Shown piece after piece: positions 50,002 through 57,654 of a stretch of 64,000 nucleotides of DNA (the stretch's first letter is position 1; every line of letters begins with the position of its first letter). Below the pieces are notes generated by a model. The model had not been told where the DNA came from, did no database searches, and was given only the letters and a program-made list of their open reading frames with translations. The stretch is from assembly GCF_002102155.1 (NCBI RefSeq), contig NZ_LQOU01000064.1, forward strand, positions 62,001 to 126,000, read 5' to 3'. A program made the position numbers and the translations under genes. Source of the DNA: Mycobacterium europaeum. GTDB taxonomy: Bacteria; Actinomycetota; Actinomycetes; Mycobacteriales; Mycobacteriaceae.

Positions 50002-50808
50002 ATGCCCGCAGTGGAATCCGAAACCGTCGAAGACGGCATCGCCCGCATCACCCTGAACCGGCCCGAGCGCCTCAACGCCATCGACGGCGCGTTGATCGAC
50101 GGCGTGGACCACGCCTTGGACACGCTGAGCGGCGGCGAGTTCAGGGTCGCGATTCTGACCGGCGCCGGACGCGGATTCTGCGCGGGGGCCGACTTGAGCG
50201 GCACCGGCGAGCCGTGGACCAAGCCGAGGCCGTCGACCCCGGCGTTCAAAGTCAACTACGACTCCCAGGTCCGCCTGGCCGACCTGTTCACCCGGATCTA
50301 CGAGCTGCCCATTCCGGTGATCGCCGCCGTCAACGGGGTGGCCGTCGGGGGAGGGCTGGCCTTCGCGCTGGTGTGCGACATCCGTGTCGCCTCCGACCGG
50401 GCGCGGTTCTCCTCGGCGTTCATCAAGGCGGGCTTCTCGTCGATGGACATGGGCACCAGCTACCTGCTACCCAAGATCGTCGGTGCGGGCGTGGCGCGCG
50501 AACTCATGCTGACCGGCCGCATCATCGACGCGGCCGAGGCCTACCGCATCAAGCTGGTGCACGAGGTGGTGGCCCCCGACGACCTGATGCCGGCCGCGCT
50601 GAAGGTGGCCCGCTCGATCGCCGCGAACAACGCCTACGGCGTCTGGCAGACCAAGATCGGGCTCAACGCGGCACTGGATGCGCCCAGCCTGCGGCATGCC
50701 ATCGAGATCGAGAACCGCACCCAGATCCTCACCGGCTTCACCAACAACCCGGTCGAGGCGGCCAAGGCGCACCGGGAGAAGCGAGCCCCGAAGTGGGATC
50801 CGCTGTGA
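50002..50808 (+). CDS. enoyl-CoA hydratase/isomerase family protein
   Basis: The 268-residue crotonase-fold protein carries ITLNRPERLNAID, the oxyanion-hole segments GRGFCAGADLSG and VNGVAVGGGLAFALVCDIRVAS, and a C-terminal helix ending AHREKRAPKWDP. The second catalytic Glu of hydratases (normally in the GSDMGTSYLLPKIVG-type loop) appears replaced by Ser/Asp in FSSMDMGTSYLLPKIVG, so it may be an isomerase or another crotonase activity. The gene is divergent from the methyltransferase and convergent with the KstR-controlled LLM enzyme. It is probably involved in acyl-CoA catabolism. Confidence 0.88.
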   Translation: MPAVESETVEDGIARITLNRPERLNAIDGALIDGVDHALDTLSGGEFRVAILTGAGRGFCAGADLSGTGEPWTKPRPSTPAFKVNYDSQVRLADLFTRIYELPIPVIAAVNGVAVGGGLAFALVCDIRVASDRARFSSAFIKAGFSSMDMGTSYLLPKIVGAGVARELMLTGRIIDAAEAYRIKLVHEVVAPDDLMPAALKVARSIAANNAYGVWQTKIGLNAALDAPSLRHAIEIENRTQILTGFTNNPVEAAKAHREKRAPKWDPL

Positions 50809-50820
50809 CGGTCAGGGAGG

Positions 50821-51687
50821 TCAGACCTTCGCGATGACGTTCTCGGCGAACATCTCGAGGTTGCGGATCTTGTTCTCCAGCGGCTCGGTGTCCGTGCCCT
50901 TGATGTAGGGGATGCGGAAGCCGACGATCGCATCGGTGACGCCCTTGTCTTCCAGGCGTTTGATGCCGTCCACGGTGTAGGCGTCGGCCGAGATGACGTG
51001 AATCTGGAAGGGCCCGGTCTTGCCGGCCTCCTCGCGATACCGCATGAGCTTGGCGATGAGCGCGTCGAGTTCCTCCGGGTCGCCGCCGCCGTGCATCCAG
51101 CCGTCCAGCCGGGCCGCGCGGCGCAGCGCCGCGTCGGCATGCCCGCCGATCAAGATCGGGATCGGCTGTGTGGGAGCCGGCGTCATCTTGGTCTTGGGGA
51201 TGTCGTAGAACTCGCCGTGGAATTCGAAGTAGTCGCCGCTCGTGAGGCCCTGGATGATTTCGATGCATTCGTCCATGCGCTTGCCGCGCCTCGCGAAGGG
51301 CACGCCCAGCAGTTCGTAGTCCTCCGGCCAGGGGCTGGTGCCGACGCCGAAGCCCACCCGGTTGTTGGTCAGTGCCGCCAGCGAACCGATCTGCTTGGCC
51401 ACCAGAGCCGGCGGCCGGATGGGCAGCTTGAGTACGAAGAAGTTGAAGTGCAGCTTGGTCGTCACCGCGCCCAAGGCCGCCGTCAGCACGAAGGTTTCGA
51501 TGAACTCCTTGCCGTCCAGGAACTCGCGGTCCCCGTCGGGCGTGTAGGGGTACTTCGAGTCCGACTCGAAGGGGTAGGCGATGCTGTCGGCGATCGTCAT
51601 CGCGTGGTACCCGGCCGCCTCGGCCGCCTGGGCCAGCGGGATGTAGTACCGGTGATCGGTCATCGCCTCCGCGTAGGTGAACCGCAC
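50821..51687 (-). CDS. F420-dependent LLM-class oxidoreductase (Rv0940c-like, KstR regulon)
   Basis: The 288-residue luciferase-like TIM barrel has VRFTYAEAMTDHRYYIPLAQ, TIADSIAYPFESDSKYPYTPDG, NNRVGFGVGTSPWPEDYELLGV, and IPILIGGHADAALRRAARL. These are characteristic of mycobacterial F420 enzymes; length and sequence match Rv0940c. It is probably an oxidoreductase in sterol or other lipid breakdown. GTG start with GGAAGG upstream. A perfect KstR palindrome overlaps its promoter, which is the strongest functional clue. Confidence 0.9.
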   Translation of the reverse strand: MRFTYAEAMTDHRYYIPLAQAAEAAGYHAMTIADSIAYPFESDSKYPYTPDGDREFLDGKEFIETFVLTAALGAVTTKLHFNFFVLKLPIRPPALVAKQIGSLAALTNNRVGFGVGTSPWPEDYELLGVPFARRGKRMDECIEIIQGLTSGDYFEFHGEFYDIPKTKMTPAPTQPIPILIGGHADAALRRAARLDGWMHGGGDPEELDALIAKLMRYREEAGKTGPFQIHVISADAYTVDGIKRLEDKGVTDAIVGFRIPYIKGTDTEPLENKIRNLEMFAENVIAKV

Positions 51688-51725
51688 GTCATCTGCCTTC
51701 CTGGAAACGGGTCGTGACACGAGAT

Positions 51726-51739
51726 TAGAACGTGTTCTA
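51726..51739. promoter_or_regulatory. KstR operator TAGAACGTGTTCTA
   Basis: The 14-nt sequence matches the KstR consensus (TNNAACNNGTTNNA) with a near-perfect palindrome. It lies 38 bp before the GTG of the Rv0940c-like gene and overlaps a TAATCT -10 on the minus strand. From memory Rv0940c belongs to the KstR regulon. Confidence 0.8.
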
Positions 51740-51776
51740 GTTCTACCCGTGCCCGGGTTCCCAGCACAATAAGGCG

Positions 51777-52541
51777 TCAGAGCTGGTTTTCGGGGCCGAT
51801 CACCGCCCACACCGTCTTGCCGGCCGCGGTGGGGGTGTTGCCCCACGCGCGTGAGAGCGCGTCGACGATCGCCAGGCCCGACACGTCGATGCCGTTCGCG
51901 GGGGGCGGTAGCCGCAGGGCCGGGGCGTGGCTGCTGTCGGACACGGCGATGGTCGCCGTCGTGCCATGGCTCTCGATCCGCACCACGGGGACGCTCGCGG
52001 TGTGTTCCAGCACGTTCTCGACGAACACGTTGACCACCACCAACGCGACCGGGATGAGCGTGGATTGCGACCAGGCGGTGAGCCACTCGCGGACCAGGCG
52101 GCGTGACTCGCGCAGGCTGGTCAGGTCGGCGGGCAGCTGCGCGTCGGCGCGGCGCACGGCACGCCGGCTCTGCTGGCTGAGCGCCTTCGTCGCCGCCTTC
52201 TCGGTCGCGTACACCGGCATGAAGTAGGCGGCGCCGTTGCGGGTGATCGCCTCGCGTGTCCCGCGGTGCGCGCACACCAGGACAACCGGAACATGGGGAT
52301 TGGCGCGGATCTGCCAATACGCACCGATGAACGTCGACGACGCCGAGTCGTCGAGCACCTTGAGGCCGGAGATGTTGACGATGACGGCGGCGGGCTCGTC
52401 CAGGGTGGCCTGCAGGATGTGGTCACGCAGCGACGCGGAGTTACCGGTGTCGAGGACGCCGTCGACGGTCAGGATGGCGACCGATTGGTCCGTCCGCGTC
52501 GCGACGGCCAGTGAGCTGGGGGATTCAGCCACCGAGCTCAC
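51777..52541 (-). CDS. STAS-HATPase (anti-sigma factor kinase-like) fusion protein (Rv0941c-like)
   Basis: The 254-residue protein joins an N-terminal STAS domain (about 15-115; VAILTVDGVLDTGNSASLRDHIL, IVNISGLKVLDDSASSTFIGAYW, where the serine after DDS could be phosphorylated) to a C-terminal HATPase_c module (about 150-250; VVNVFVENVLEHTA, the N-box, and GIDVSGLAIVDALSRAWGN, a degenerate G1 box). Anti-anti-sigma and anti-sigma kinase units are usually separate proteins; here they are fused, as in Rv0941c. The degenerate G-box may mean weak ATP binding. It would act in partner-switching control of a sigma factor. Confidence 0.82.
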   Translation of the reverse strand: MSSVAESPSSLAVATRTDQSVAILTVDGVLDTGNSASLRDHILQATLDEPAAVIVNISGLKVLDDSASSTFIGAYWQIRANPHVPVVLVCAHRGTREAITRNGAAYFMPVYATEKAATKALSQQSRRAVRRADAQLPADLTSLRESRRLVREWLTAWSQSTLIPVALVVVNVFVENVLEHTASVPVVRIESHGTTATIAVSDSSHAPALRLPPPANGIDVSGLAIVDALSRAWGNTPTAAGKTVWAVIGPENQL

Positions 52542-52981
52542 CAGCGTGACCCCGTCCCCGTCGGGGGCCTAAAGCGTCGAGGCGCTCGGATCGCCGGCCG
52601 GATCCGCGATCGGGGAGGCATCACAATCCGGCTTCCCAGCGGGGTCCTGTCCGGTTCCATCGCTGCTCCTCGAATCCCTGGCGGGCCAACTGCTTGAGTA
52701 TCCGCCCTCAGCGACAAAAGTCGAATGCGGGTCGAGCGGCCTGCAAGCCGCCCGAATGCGCAGCCCACCAGGGACATGTCCCGGACGCGCGCGGCATGCG
52801 GCGCGGTAGGAGTGAGGCGCGTGCCCGTCCCCACCCGTTCGAGGCCCCCGCCTCTACCGCACCGAACCTGACGTTCGAATCTGCTGCGCAGCACGCGCAT
52901 GTCCCGAAGTTACCACCCTCCGGTGGTCCGAACGCCTGATTACGCCCGCAAGCGGTTCGATGAGCAGCGCAAAGGGGCCGG
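52542..52981. other. 440-bp region with no convincing gene
   Basis: Small open frames on both strands are rich in Arg, Pro, His and Gln and resemble noncoding GC-rich sequence. M. tuberculosis has the short gene Rv0942 here; I could not recognise an equivalent. The region may contain the promoter of the STAS gene. Confidence 0.4.
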
Positions 52982-54214
52982 TCAGGTGGGCGCGTACGGC
53001 GGGGCGCCCACCCCGGCGACCGAGTGCGTTCCCCACGGCGTCCGCTCGACGATCCGCGCGGTGGCGGTGCGCCGGCCCACCGTCAAGGTCGCGGTCCGGG
53101 TTTGCCTGAGCGTCTCGTCCGGCAACGGCCGCGACGGCGAACCGAACAGCGTCCCCTGCCAGTGGTAGCGGCCGTCGATGGGGTCGAGGTGGCCGGTGAG
53201 CCGGACTCGCACCGGATGGGTGCCGCCGGCGATCTCCAGCGTCGCCGCGCCGTCATAGGTGTCGTCGCGTTCGGGTGCGGCCGAGGACAGGTCGAAGGCG
53301 GACACCACCGGAGGGGCCTGGTCGGTTGTGAGCCGGGCGCGTTCGTTGAACACCCGCAGGCTGCTGGCGCGCACCTCGATGCGGCCGCTGGCCGTGCGGT
53401 CCATCAGCCGGAGGCACTCGGCGATGTAGCGCGCCTGAGCCTCCGTGTCCGGCCCGGTGAGGAAGAAGTAGTTGGGAAAACCGCGAACCGCCACCCCATA
53501 GAACGGCTCCATACCGTCCTGCCAGGCCTGCCGGATGGTCACCCCGCCGGCGCCGACGAGCGTCCCATCCGCCGGCTCGTCGGGGACCGAGAAGCCGGTG
53601 CCGTAGACGATGGCGTCGACGTGGTGGTCGACGCCGTCGCGGGTGCGGATGCCCGACGCCGTCACCGCCTCGATCGACGACCCGGCCACCGTGGCCGACG
53701 GGCGCTCGGTGGTCGGCGCGATGCGCCGGCGCAGCCAGCGCTTGGCCCGCGTCGACCACAACGGGATTTCCGTGATCACCCGGCGCGGTGCGTGGGCGAA
53801 GACAGTGACCGACGCCGCCGCCCCGATCAGCCGGCCCAGGTGGTGGCCGGCGTTGGCGTCGGTGCCGACGACCGCGACGCGTTGGCCGGTCGGATCGAAG
53901 TCGAGGGGCCACGCGGCCGCGTGAAACGATTCGCCGCGAAAGTCGTCGCGGCCCGCGATGTCCGGCAGCCAGGGGACGAAGGGCGGCCGGCCGGCGGCGA
54001 CGACGGCCCGCGCGCGCAGGCCCTCGCCGCCGGCCGTCGTGAGCTGCCAGGTGTCGGTGCTGTCGTCGAACCTCGACCGGAGGTCCGCGGCCGGCCCGTC
54101 GAGAACCGTGAAATCGGTGACCCCGGCGGCCAGCAACGCCGACCGAGCGCCGGGGTGCGCGCCGACGATGGCGACGGGGTGGCGGGGCACGGCGGGGTCG
54201 CGCGGCCGCGTCAC
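52982..54214 (-). CDS. flavin monooxygenase-like protein with C-terminal DUF4873 domain (Rv0943c-like)
   Basis: The 410-residue protein has FAD/NADP-type Rossmann stretches that are degenerate: VAIVGAHPGARSALL replaces GxGxxG, and VAVVGTDANAGHHLG is the second. It keeps typical FMO/BVMO segments IVYGTGFSVPDEP and FYGVAVRGFPNYFFLTGPDT. From about residue 305 comes a DUF4873 domain (DDTYDGAATLEIAGGTHPV, RYHWQGTLFG). The GTG start overlaps the AurF-like gene stop (GTGA). Loss of the dinucleotide glycines suggests altered cofactor use. It is longer than the 346-residue Rv0943c I recall. Confidence 0.82.
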   Translation of the reverse strand: MTRPRDPAVPRHPVAIVGAHPGARSALLAAGVTDFTVLDGPAADLRSRFDDSTDTWQLTTAGGEGLRARAVVAAGRPPFVPWLPDIAGRDDFRGESFHAAAWPLDFDPTGQRVAVVGTDANAGHHLGRLIGAAASVTVFAHAPRRVITEIPLWSTRAKRWLRRRIAPTTERPSATVAGSSIEAVTASGIRTRDGVDHHVDAIVYGTGFSVPDEPADGTLVGAGGVTIRQAWQDGMEPFYGVAVRGFPNYFFLTGPDTEAQARYIAECLRLMDRTASGRIEVRASSLRVFNERARLTTDQAPPVVSAFDLSSAAPERDDTYDGAATLEIAGGTHPVRVRLTGHLDPIDGRYHWQGTLFGSPSRPLPDETLRQTRTATLTVGRRTATARIVERTPWGTHSVAGVGAPPYAPT

Positions 54215-55119
54215 AGAAACCTGCTGCGCTTCCAGCCGCGGCGGGCGATGGGCCCCAGCAGGCCCACCTCGGTCAGGAACGCCGCCAACGGCGCGAAACC
54301 GGAGACCTGCATGTCGCGGCGATGCGGGCTGGTCCGCGCGATCCGCCGCGCCCGCTTCGGGTCCAGGCCGGTACGCGCATACGGGATCGGGTTGCTGAAC
54401 AGGTAATTGAAGAAGTAGCCGCCCAGCCCGTTGATGTTGGCCATGAACCAGCGGTTGAACCGGGGCATCTCGGCGACGCGCTTGCGGGCGCCGTCGCGGG
54501 CGAACTGGATGTGGCGCGCCTCCTCGGTGACGTGAATCCGCATGAGCCGCTGGATGATCGGCTGCAACTCCGGGTCGTCCATCATCTGCCGTTGCAGCGA
54601 GTCGAAGATCTCCTCCCCGATCAACGCGGCCACCCACAGCATCGAGCCCCGCTGGAACGCCAGCGGAAGCGTGTTGATGATCATCCGGTGGAACAGCCGC
54701 GGCCGCACCGGCTTTGCGCCGATGCGCTCGATGGCCTTGCCGAACATGACCATGTGGCGGGTCTCGTCACCCAGCTCGGTCAGCTTGTAGTGGGTGGAGG
54801 AGCTGGTCGGGTCCTCGTGCAGGATCGTGCGCAACAGCGACTGGTTGAGCATGTTCTCGAACCAGATGCCGGCCGAGAGCGTGTTGACCAGCTCCTGGCG
54901 GGAGAGCTCGATCTGTTGTTCGCGGGTCATCTCGTCCCACATCGGCGTTCCGTACAGCGACACCAGCCGTGGCGGCAGATAGAACTTGTCCGGGTCCAGC
55001 GGCGCATCCCAGTCGATGTCGACGACGGGTTCGTAGGACTTTTTCACCGAGCCCTTGAGCAGGCGGTCGGAAAACTCCTCACGACTTGGCCCGCTCGATT
55101 TGACCGCAGTGGTGGTCAT
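54211..55119 (-). CDS. AurF-family diiron oxygenase
   Basis: The 302-residue non-heme diiron protein shows the carboxylate/histidine ligands SAGIWFENMLNQ, ELGDETRHMVMFG (ExxH), and HVTEEARHIQFARDG (ExxH) with a further Glu in ALIGEEIFDSLQ. AurF N-oxygenates p-aminobenzoate; mycobacterial homologues include lipid-modifying enzymes of unknown substrate. It is the first gene of an operon with the flavoprotein-like gene. GGGACG precedes the ATG. A TetR-type palindrome lies 33 bp upstream. Confidence 0.88.
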   Translation of the reverse strand: MTTTAVKSSGPSREEFSDRLLKGSVKKSYEPVVDIDWDAPLDPDKFYLPPRLVSLYGTPMWDEMTREQQIELSRQELVNTLSAGIWFENMLNQSLLRTILHEDPTSSSTHYKLTELGDETRHMVMFGKAIERIGAKPVRPRLFHRMIINTLPLAFQRGSMLWVAALIGEEIFDSLQRQMMDDPELQPIIQRLMRIHVTEEARHIQFARDGARKRVAEMPRFNRWFMANINGLGGYFFNYLFSNPIPYARTGLDPKRARRIARTSPHRRDMQVSGFAPLAAFLTEVGLLGPIARRGWKRSRFL

Positions 55120-55151
55120 CGCTGGCGTCCCTTCATTGGGTCCTGCAGACG

Positions 55152-55171
55152 GTACCCATGGTACTGGGTAC
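55152..55171. promoter_or_regulatory. inverted repeat GTACCCA-6-TGGGTAC, candidate TetR operator
   Basis: Two perfectly complementary 7-nt arms separated by 6 nt lie in the divergent spacer between the AurF-like gene (33 bp away) and cobF (66 bp away). It looks like a TetR-family binding site. Confidence 0.5.
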
Positions 55172-55237
55172 TTTCGGCCCCGACTAGGCCCTCTAGGTTG
55201 CAATTCGGCAAGCTGATTCGCGTCACGAGGAGGGTTC

Positions 55238-55993
55238 TTGGGCCGGCACATCCACGTCATCGGCATCGGCGCCGGCGATCCGAACTACCTGACCGTCCAG
55301 GCGATCGACGCGCTCAACGACACCCAGGTCTTCTTCGCGATGGACAAGGGCGAGGCGAAGAGCGACCTGGTGGAGCTGCGAAAGCTGATCTGCGCCCGGT
55401 TCATCCGCGAGCCCGGCTACCGCTTCGTCGAGCTGCCCGACCCCAAACGGTCGGCATCCCCCGACTGTGGGGCCGGCTACCGCGAGGCCGTCTCGGACTG
55501 GCACGCGGCGCGGGCGCGGCTCTGGGCGGCGGCCATCGCCGAAGAGCTGGGCCCCGACGGCGTCGGCGCCTTCCTGGCCTGGGGTGACCCCTCGCTGTAC
55601 GACAGCACGCTGCGCATCCTGGACGCGGTCGCGGCCGAGCTCGAGTTCACCTTCGACGTCATCCCGGGCATCACCGCGGTGCAGGCGCTGACGGCGCGGC
55701 ACCGCATCCCGCTCAACGAGGTCGGCGAACCCGTCCTCATCACCACCGGCAGGAAGCTGCGTGAGCAGGGGCTGTCCGGAGCGGCCGTCGTGATGCTCGA
55801 CGCCGAGTGCTCGTTTCAGGCGTGCCCGCCCGACACCGAAATCTGGTGGGGCGCCTACCTGGGCACCGCCGACGAGTTGCTGGTGGCGGGCACGGTCGGC
55901 GAAGTCGGCACCCGCATCGCGGAGCTGCGGGCCCAGGCGCGGACGCGGCACGGCTGGATCATGGACACCTATTTACTCAGACCGGCAGACTGA
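55238..55993 (+). CDS. cobF: precorrin-6A synthase (deacetylating) CobF
   Basis: The 251-residue class III uroporphyrin methyltransferase-like enzyme begins MGRHIHVIGIGAGDPNYLTVQAIDALN (GxGxGDPxxLT motif) and has VGAFLAWGDPSLYDSTLR and DVIPGITAVQALTARHRIPLN. CobF catalyses C-1 methylation and deacylation of precorrin-5 to precorrin-6A in aerobic cobalamin synthesis. TTG start with GAGGAGGG upstream. Located between the Rv0943c and Rv0944 equivalents; from memory M. tuberculosis has lost cobF from this site. Other cob genes are not in this window. Confidence 0.93.
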   Translation: MGRHIHVIGIGAGDPNYLTVQAIDALNDTQVFFAMDKGEAKSDLVELRKLICARFIREPGYRFVELPDPKRSASPDCGAGYREAVSDWHAARARLWAAAIAEELGPDGVGAFLAWGDPSLYDSTLRILDAVAAELEFTFDVIPGITAVQALTARHRIPLNEVGEPVLITTGRKLREQGLSGAAVVMLDAECSFQACPPDTEIWWGAYLGTADELLVAGTVGEVGTRIAELRAQARTRHGWIMDTYLLRPAD

Positions 55994-55998
55994 AGGGC

Positions 55999-56862
55999 GT
56001 GCCCGAACTGCCCGAGGTCGAAGCGCTGGCCGACCACCTGCGCCGCCATGCCGTCGGCTTGACGATCGGCCGCGTCGACGTCGCCGCGCTGTCCGTGCTC
56101 AAGACCTTCGACCCGCCACCCAGCGCGCTGCACGGCCAGCCCGTGTCCGGGGCCCACCGCTGGGGCAAGTACCTCGGGCTGCAGGCCGGGGAGCTGTTCC
56201 TGATCGCCCACCTGTCGCGGGCGGGCTGGTTGCGCTGGTCCGAGAAGCTGGCCGCGGCGCCGCTGCGCCCCGGCAAGGGGCCGATCGCGCTGCGGGTGCA
56301 CCTGGGCACGCCCGGCGAGGCGCCCGGCTTCGACCTCACCGAGGCCGGCACCCAGAAGCGGCTGGCCGTGTGGCTGGTCGGCGATCCGCAGTCGGTGCCC
56401 GGGATCGCCGCCCTGGGCCCGGACGCGCTGGACCTGAGCGTCGACGATCTCGCCGGCGTGCTGGCCGGCAACACCGGGCGGATCAAGACGGTCATCACCG
56501 ATCAGAAGGTGATCGCCGGGATCGGCAACGCCTACAGCGACGAGATCCTGCACGTCGCCAAGATCTCCCCGTTCGCCACCGCGGGCAAGCTGACCGACGA
56601 CCAGCTCACCACCCTGCATGACGCGATGGTGTCCGTGCTGCGCGACGCGGTGAGCCGATCCGTGGGGCAGGGGGCGGCCACCCTGAAGGGGGAGAAGCGT
56701 TCCGGGCTGCGGGTGCATGCGCGCACCGGGCTGCCCTGCCCGGTGTGCGGGGACACCGTGCGGGAAGTCGCCTTCGCGGACAAGTCTTTTCAGTACTGTC
56801 CGACGTGCCAGACCGGCGGTAAGGTGCTGGCCGACCGGCGGCTGTCGCGGCTGCTCAAGTAG
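55999..56862 (+). CDS. formamidopyrimidine-DNA glycosylase family protein (Rv0944-like)
   Basis: The 287-residue protein begins MPELPEVEALADHLRRH, with the catalytic Pro2 and Glu3 of the Fpg/Nei family, and ends in a zinc finger CPVC...CPTC (CPVCGDTVREVAFADKSFQYC region). The helix-two-turns-helix region is VIAGIGNAYSDEILHVAKISPF. It removes oxidised purines or pyrimidines. It is shorter at the C-terminus than classic MutM and is the second such protein in mycobacteria (Fpg2). GTG start with GAAGGG, 5 bp after cobF, so co-transcribed. In M. tuberculosis Rv0944 is a truncated version as I recall. Confidence 0.88.
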   Translation: MPELPEVEALADHLRRHAVGLTIGRVDVAALSVLKTFDPPPSALHGQPVSGAHRWGKYLGLQAGELFLIAHLSRAGWLRWSEKLAAAPLRPGKGPIALRVHLGTPGEAPGFDLTEAGTQKRLAVWLVGDPQSVPGIAALGPDALDLSVDDLAGVLAGNTGRIKTVITDQKVIAGIGNAYSDEILHVAKISPFATAGKLTDDQLTTLHDAMVSVLRDAVSRSVGQGAATLKGEKRSGLRVHARTGLPCPVCGDTVREVAFADKSFQYCPTCQTGGKVLADRRLSRLLK

Positions 56863-56891
56863 GCGGCCGCCCGAGACTCGACACCTGTCGA

Positions 56892-56897
56892 TATGCT
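56892..56897 (+). promoter_or_regulatory. -10 element TATGCT of the SDR gene (leaderless)
   Basis: TATGCT lies 6 nt before the GTG at 56904. No ribosome site is present. Confidence 0.5.
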
Positions 56898-56903
56898 GCC
56901 CGG

Positions 56904-57653
56904 GTGACTCGTCAGAAGATCCTCATCACGGGCGCCAGCTCCGGTCTGGGCGCCGGCATGGCCCGCGCCTTCGCCGCCAAGGGTCGCGACCTGGCGCTGT
57001 GCGCCCGGCGCACCGACCGCCTCGACGAGCTGAAAGCCGAACTGTCGCAGAAGTATCCGGGTATCAAGATCGCCGTCGCGGCACTGGACGTCAACGACCA
57101 CGCGCAGGTGCCGAAGGTCTTCGCCGAGCTCAGCGACGAGCTCGGCGGCATCGATCGGATCATCGTCAACGCCGGCATCGGCAAGGGTGCGAAGCTGGGC
57201 TCGGGAAAGCTGTGGGCGAACAAGGCGACCATCGAGACCAACCTGGTGGCCGCGCTGGTGCAGATCGAGACCGCGCTGGAGATGTTCGGAAAGAGCGGAT
57301 CGGGCCACCTGGTGTTGATCTCGTCGGTGCTCGGCAACAAGGGGGTACCGGGCGTCAAGGCCGCCTACGCCGCCAGCAAGGCCGGGCTGAGCTCGCTGGG
57401 CGAATCCCTGCGCGCCGAGTACGCCAAGGGCCCGATCAAGGTTTCGGTCATCGAGCCCGGTTACATCGAGTCGGAGATGACGGCCAAGTCGAACAGCACG
57501 ATGTTGATGGTGGACAACGAGACTGGCGTCAACGCGCTCGTCGCCGCCATGGAACGCGAGCCCGGCCGCGCCGCGGTGCCGTGGTGGCCGTGGGCGCCGC
57601 TGGTGCAGGTGATGCGGGTGCTGCCGCCCCCGCTCACCAAGTGGTTCGCCTGA
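56904..57653 (+). CDS. short-chain dehydrogenase/reductase (Rv0945-like)
   Basis: The 249-residue SDR has ITGASSGLGAGMARAFA, NAGIGKG, catalytic Ser in LVLISSVLGNKG, and YAASKAGLSSLGESLR providing YxxxK. The order of motifs and the acyl-reductase-like C-terminus fit Rv0945. GTG start set by the leaderless promoter. It converges on the MpaB-family gene with 1 bp between the stops. The substrate is unknown; NADP(H) preference is suggested by the Arg in CARRTDR. Confidence 0.9.
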   Translation: MTRQKILITGASSGLGAGMARAFAAKGRDLALCARRTDRLDELKAELSQKYPGIKIAVAALDVNDHAQVPKVFAELSDELGGIDRIIVNAGIGKGAKLGSGKLWANKATIETNLVAALVQIETALEMFGKSGSGHLVLISSVLGNKGVPGVKAAYAASKAGLSSLGESLRAEYAKGPIKVSVIEPGYIESEMTAKSNSTMLMVDNETGVNALVAAMEREPGRAAVPWWPWAPLVQVMRVLPPPLTKWFA

Positions 57654-57654
57654 A

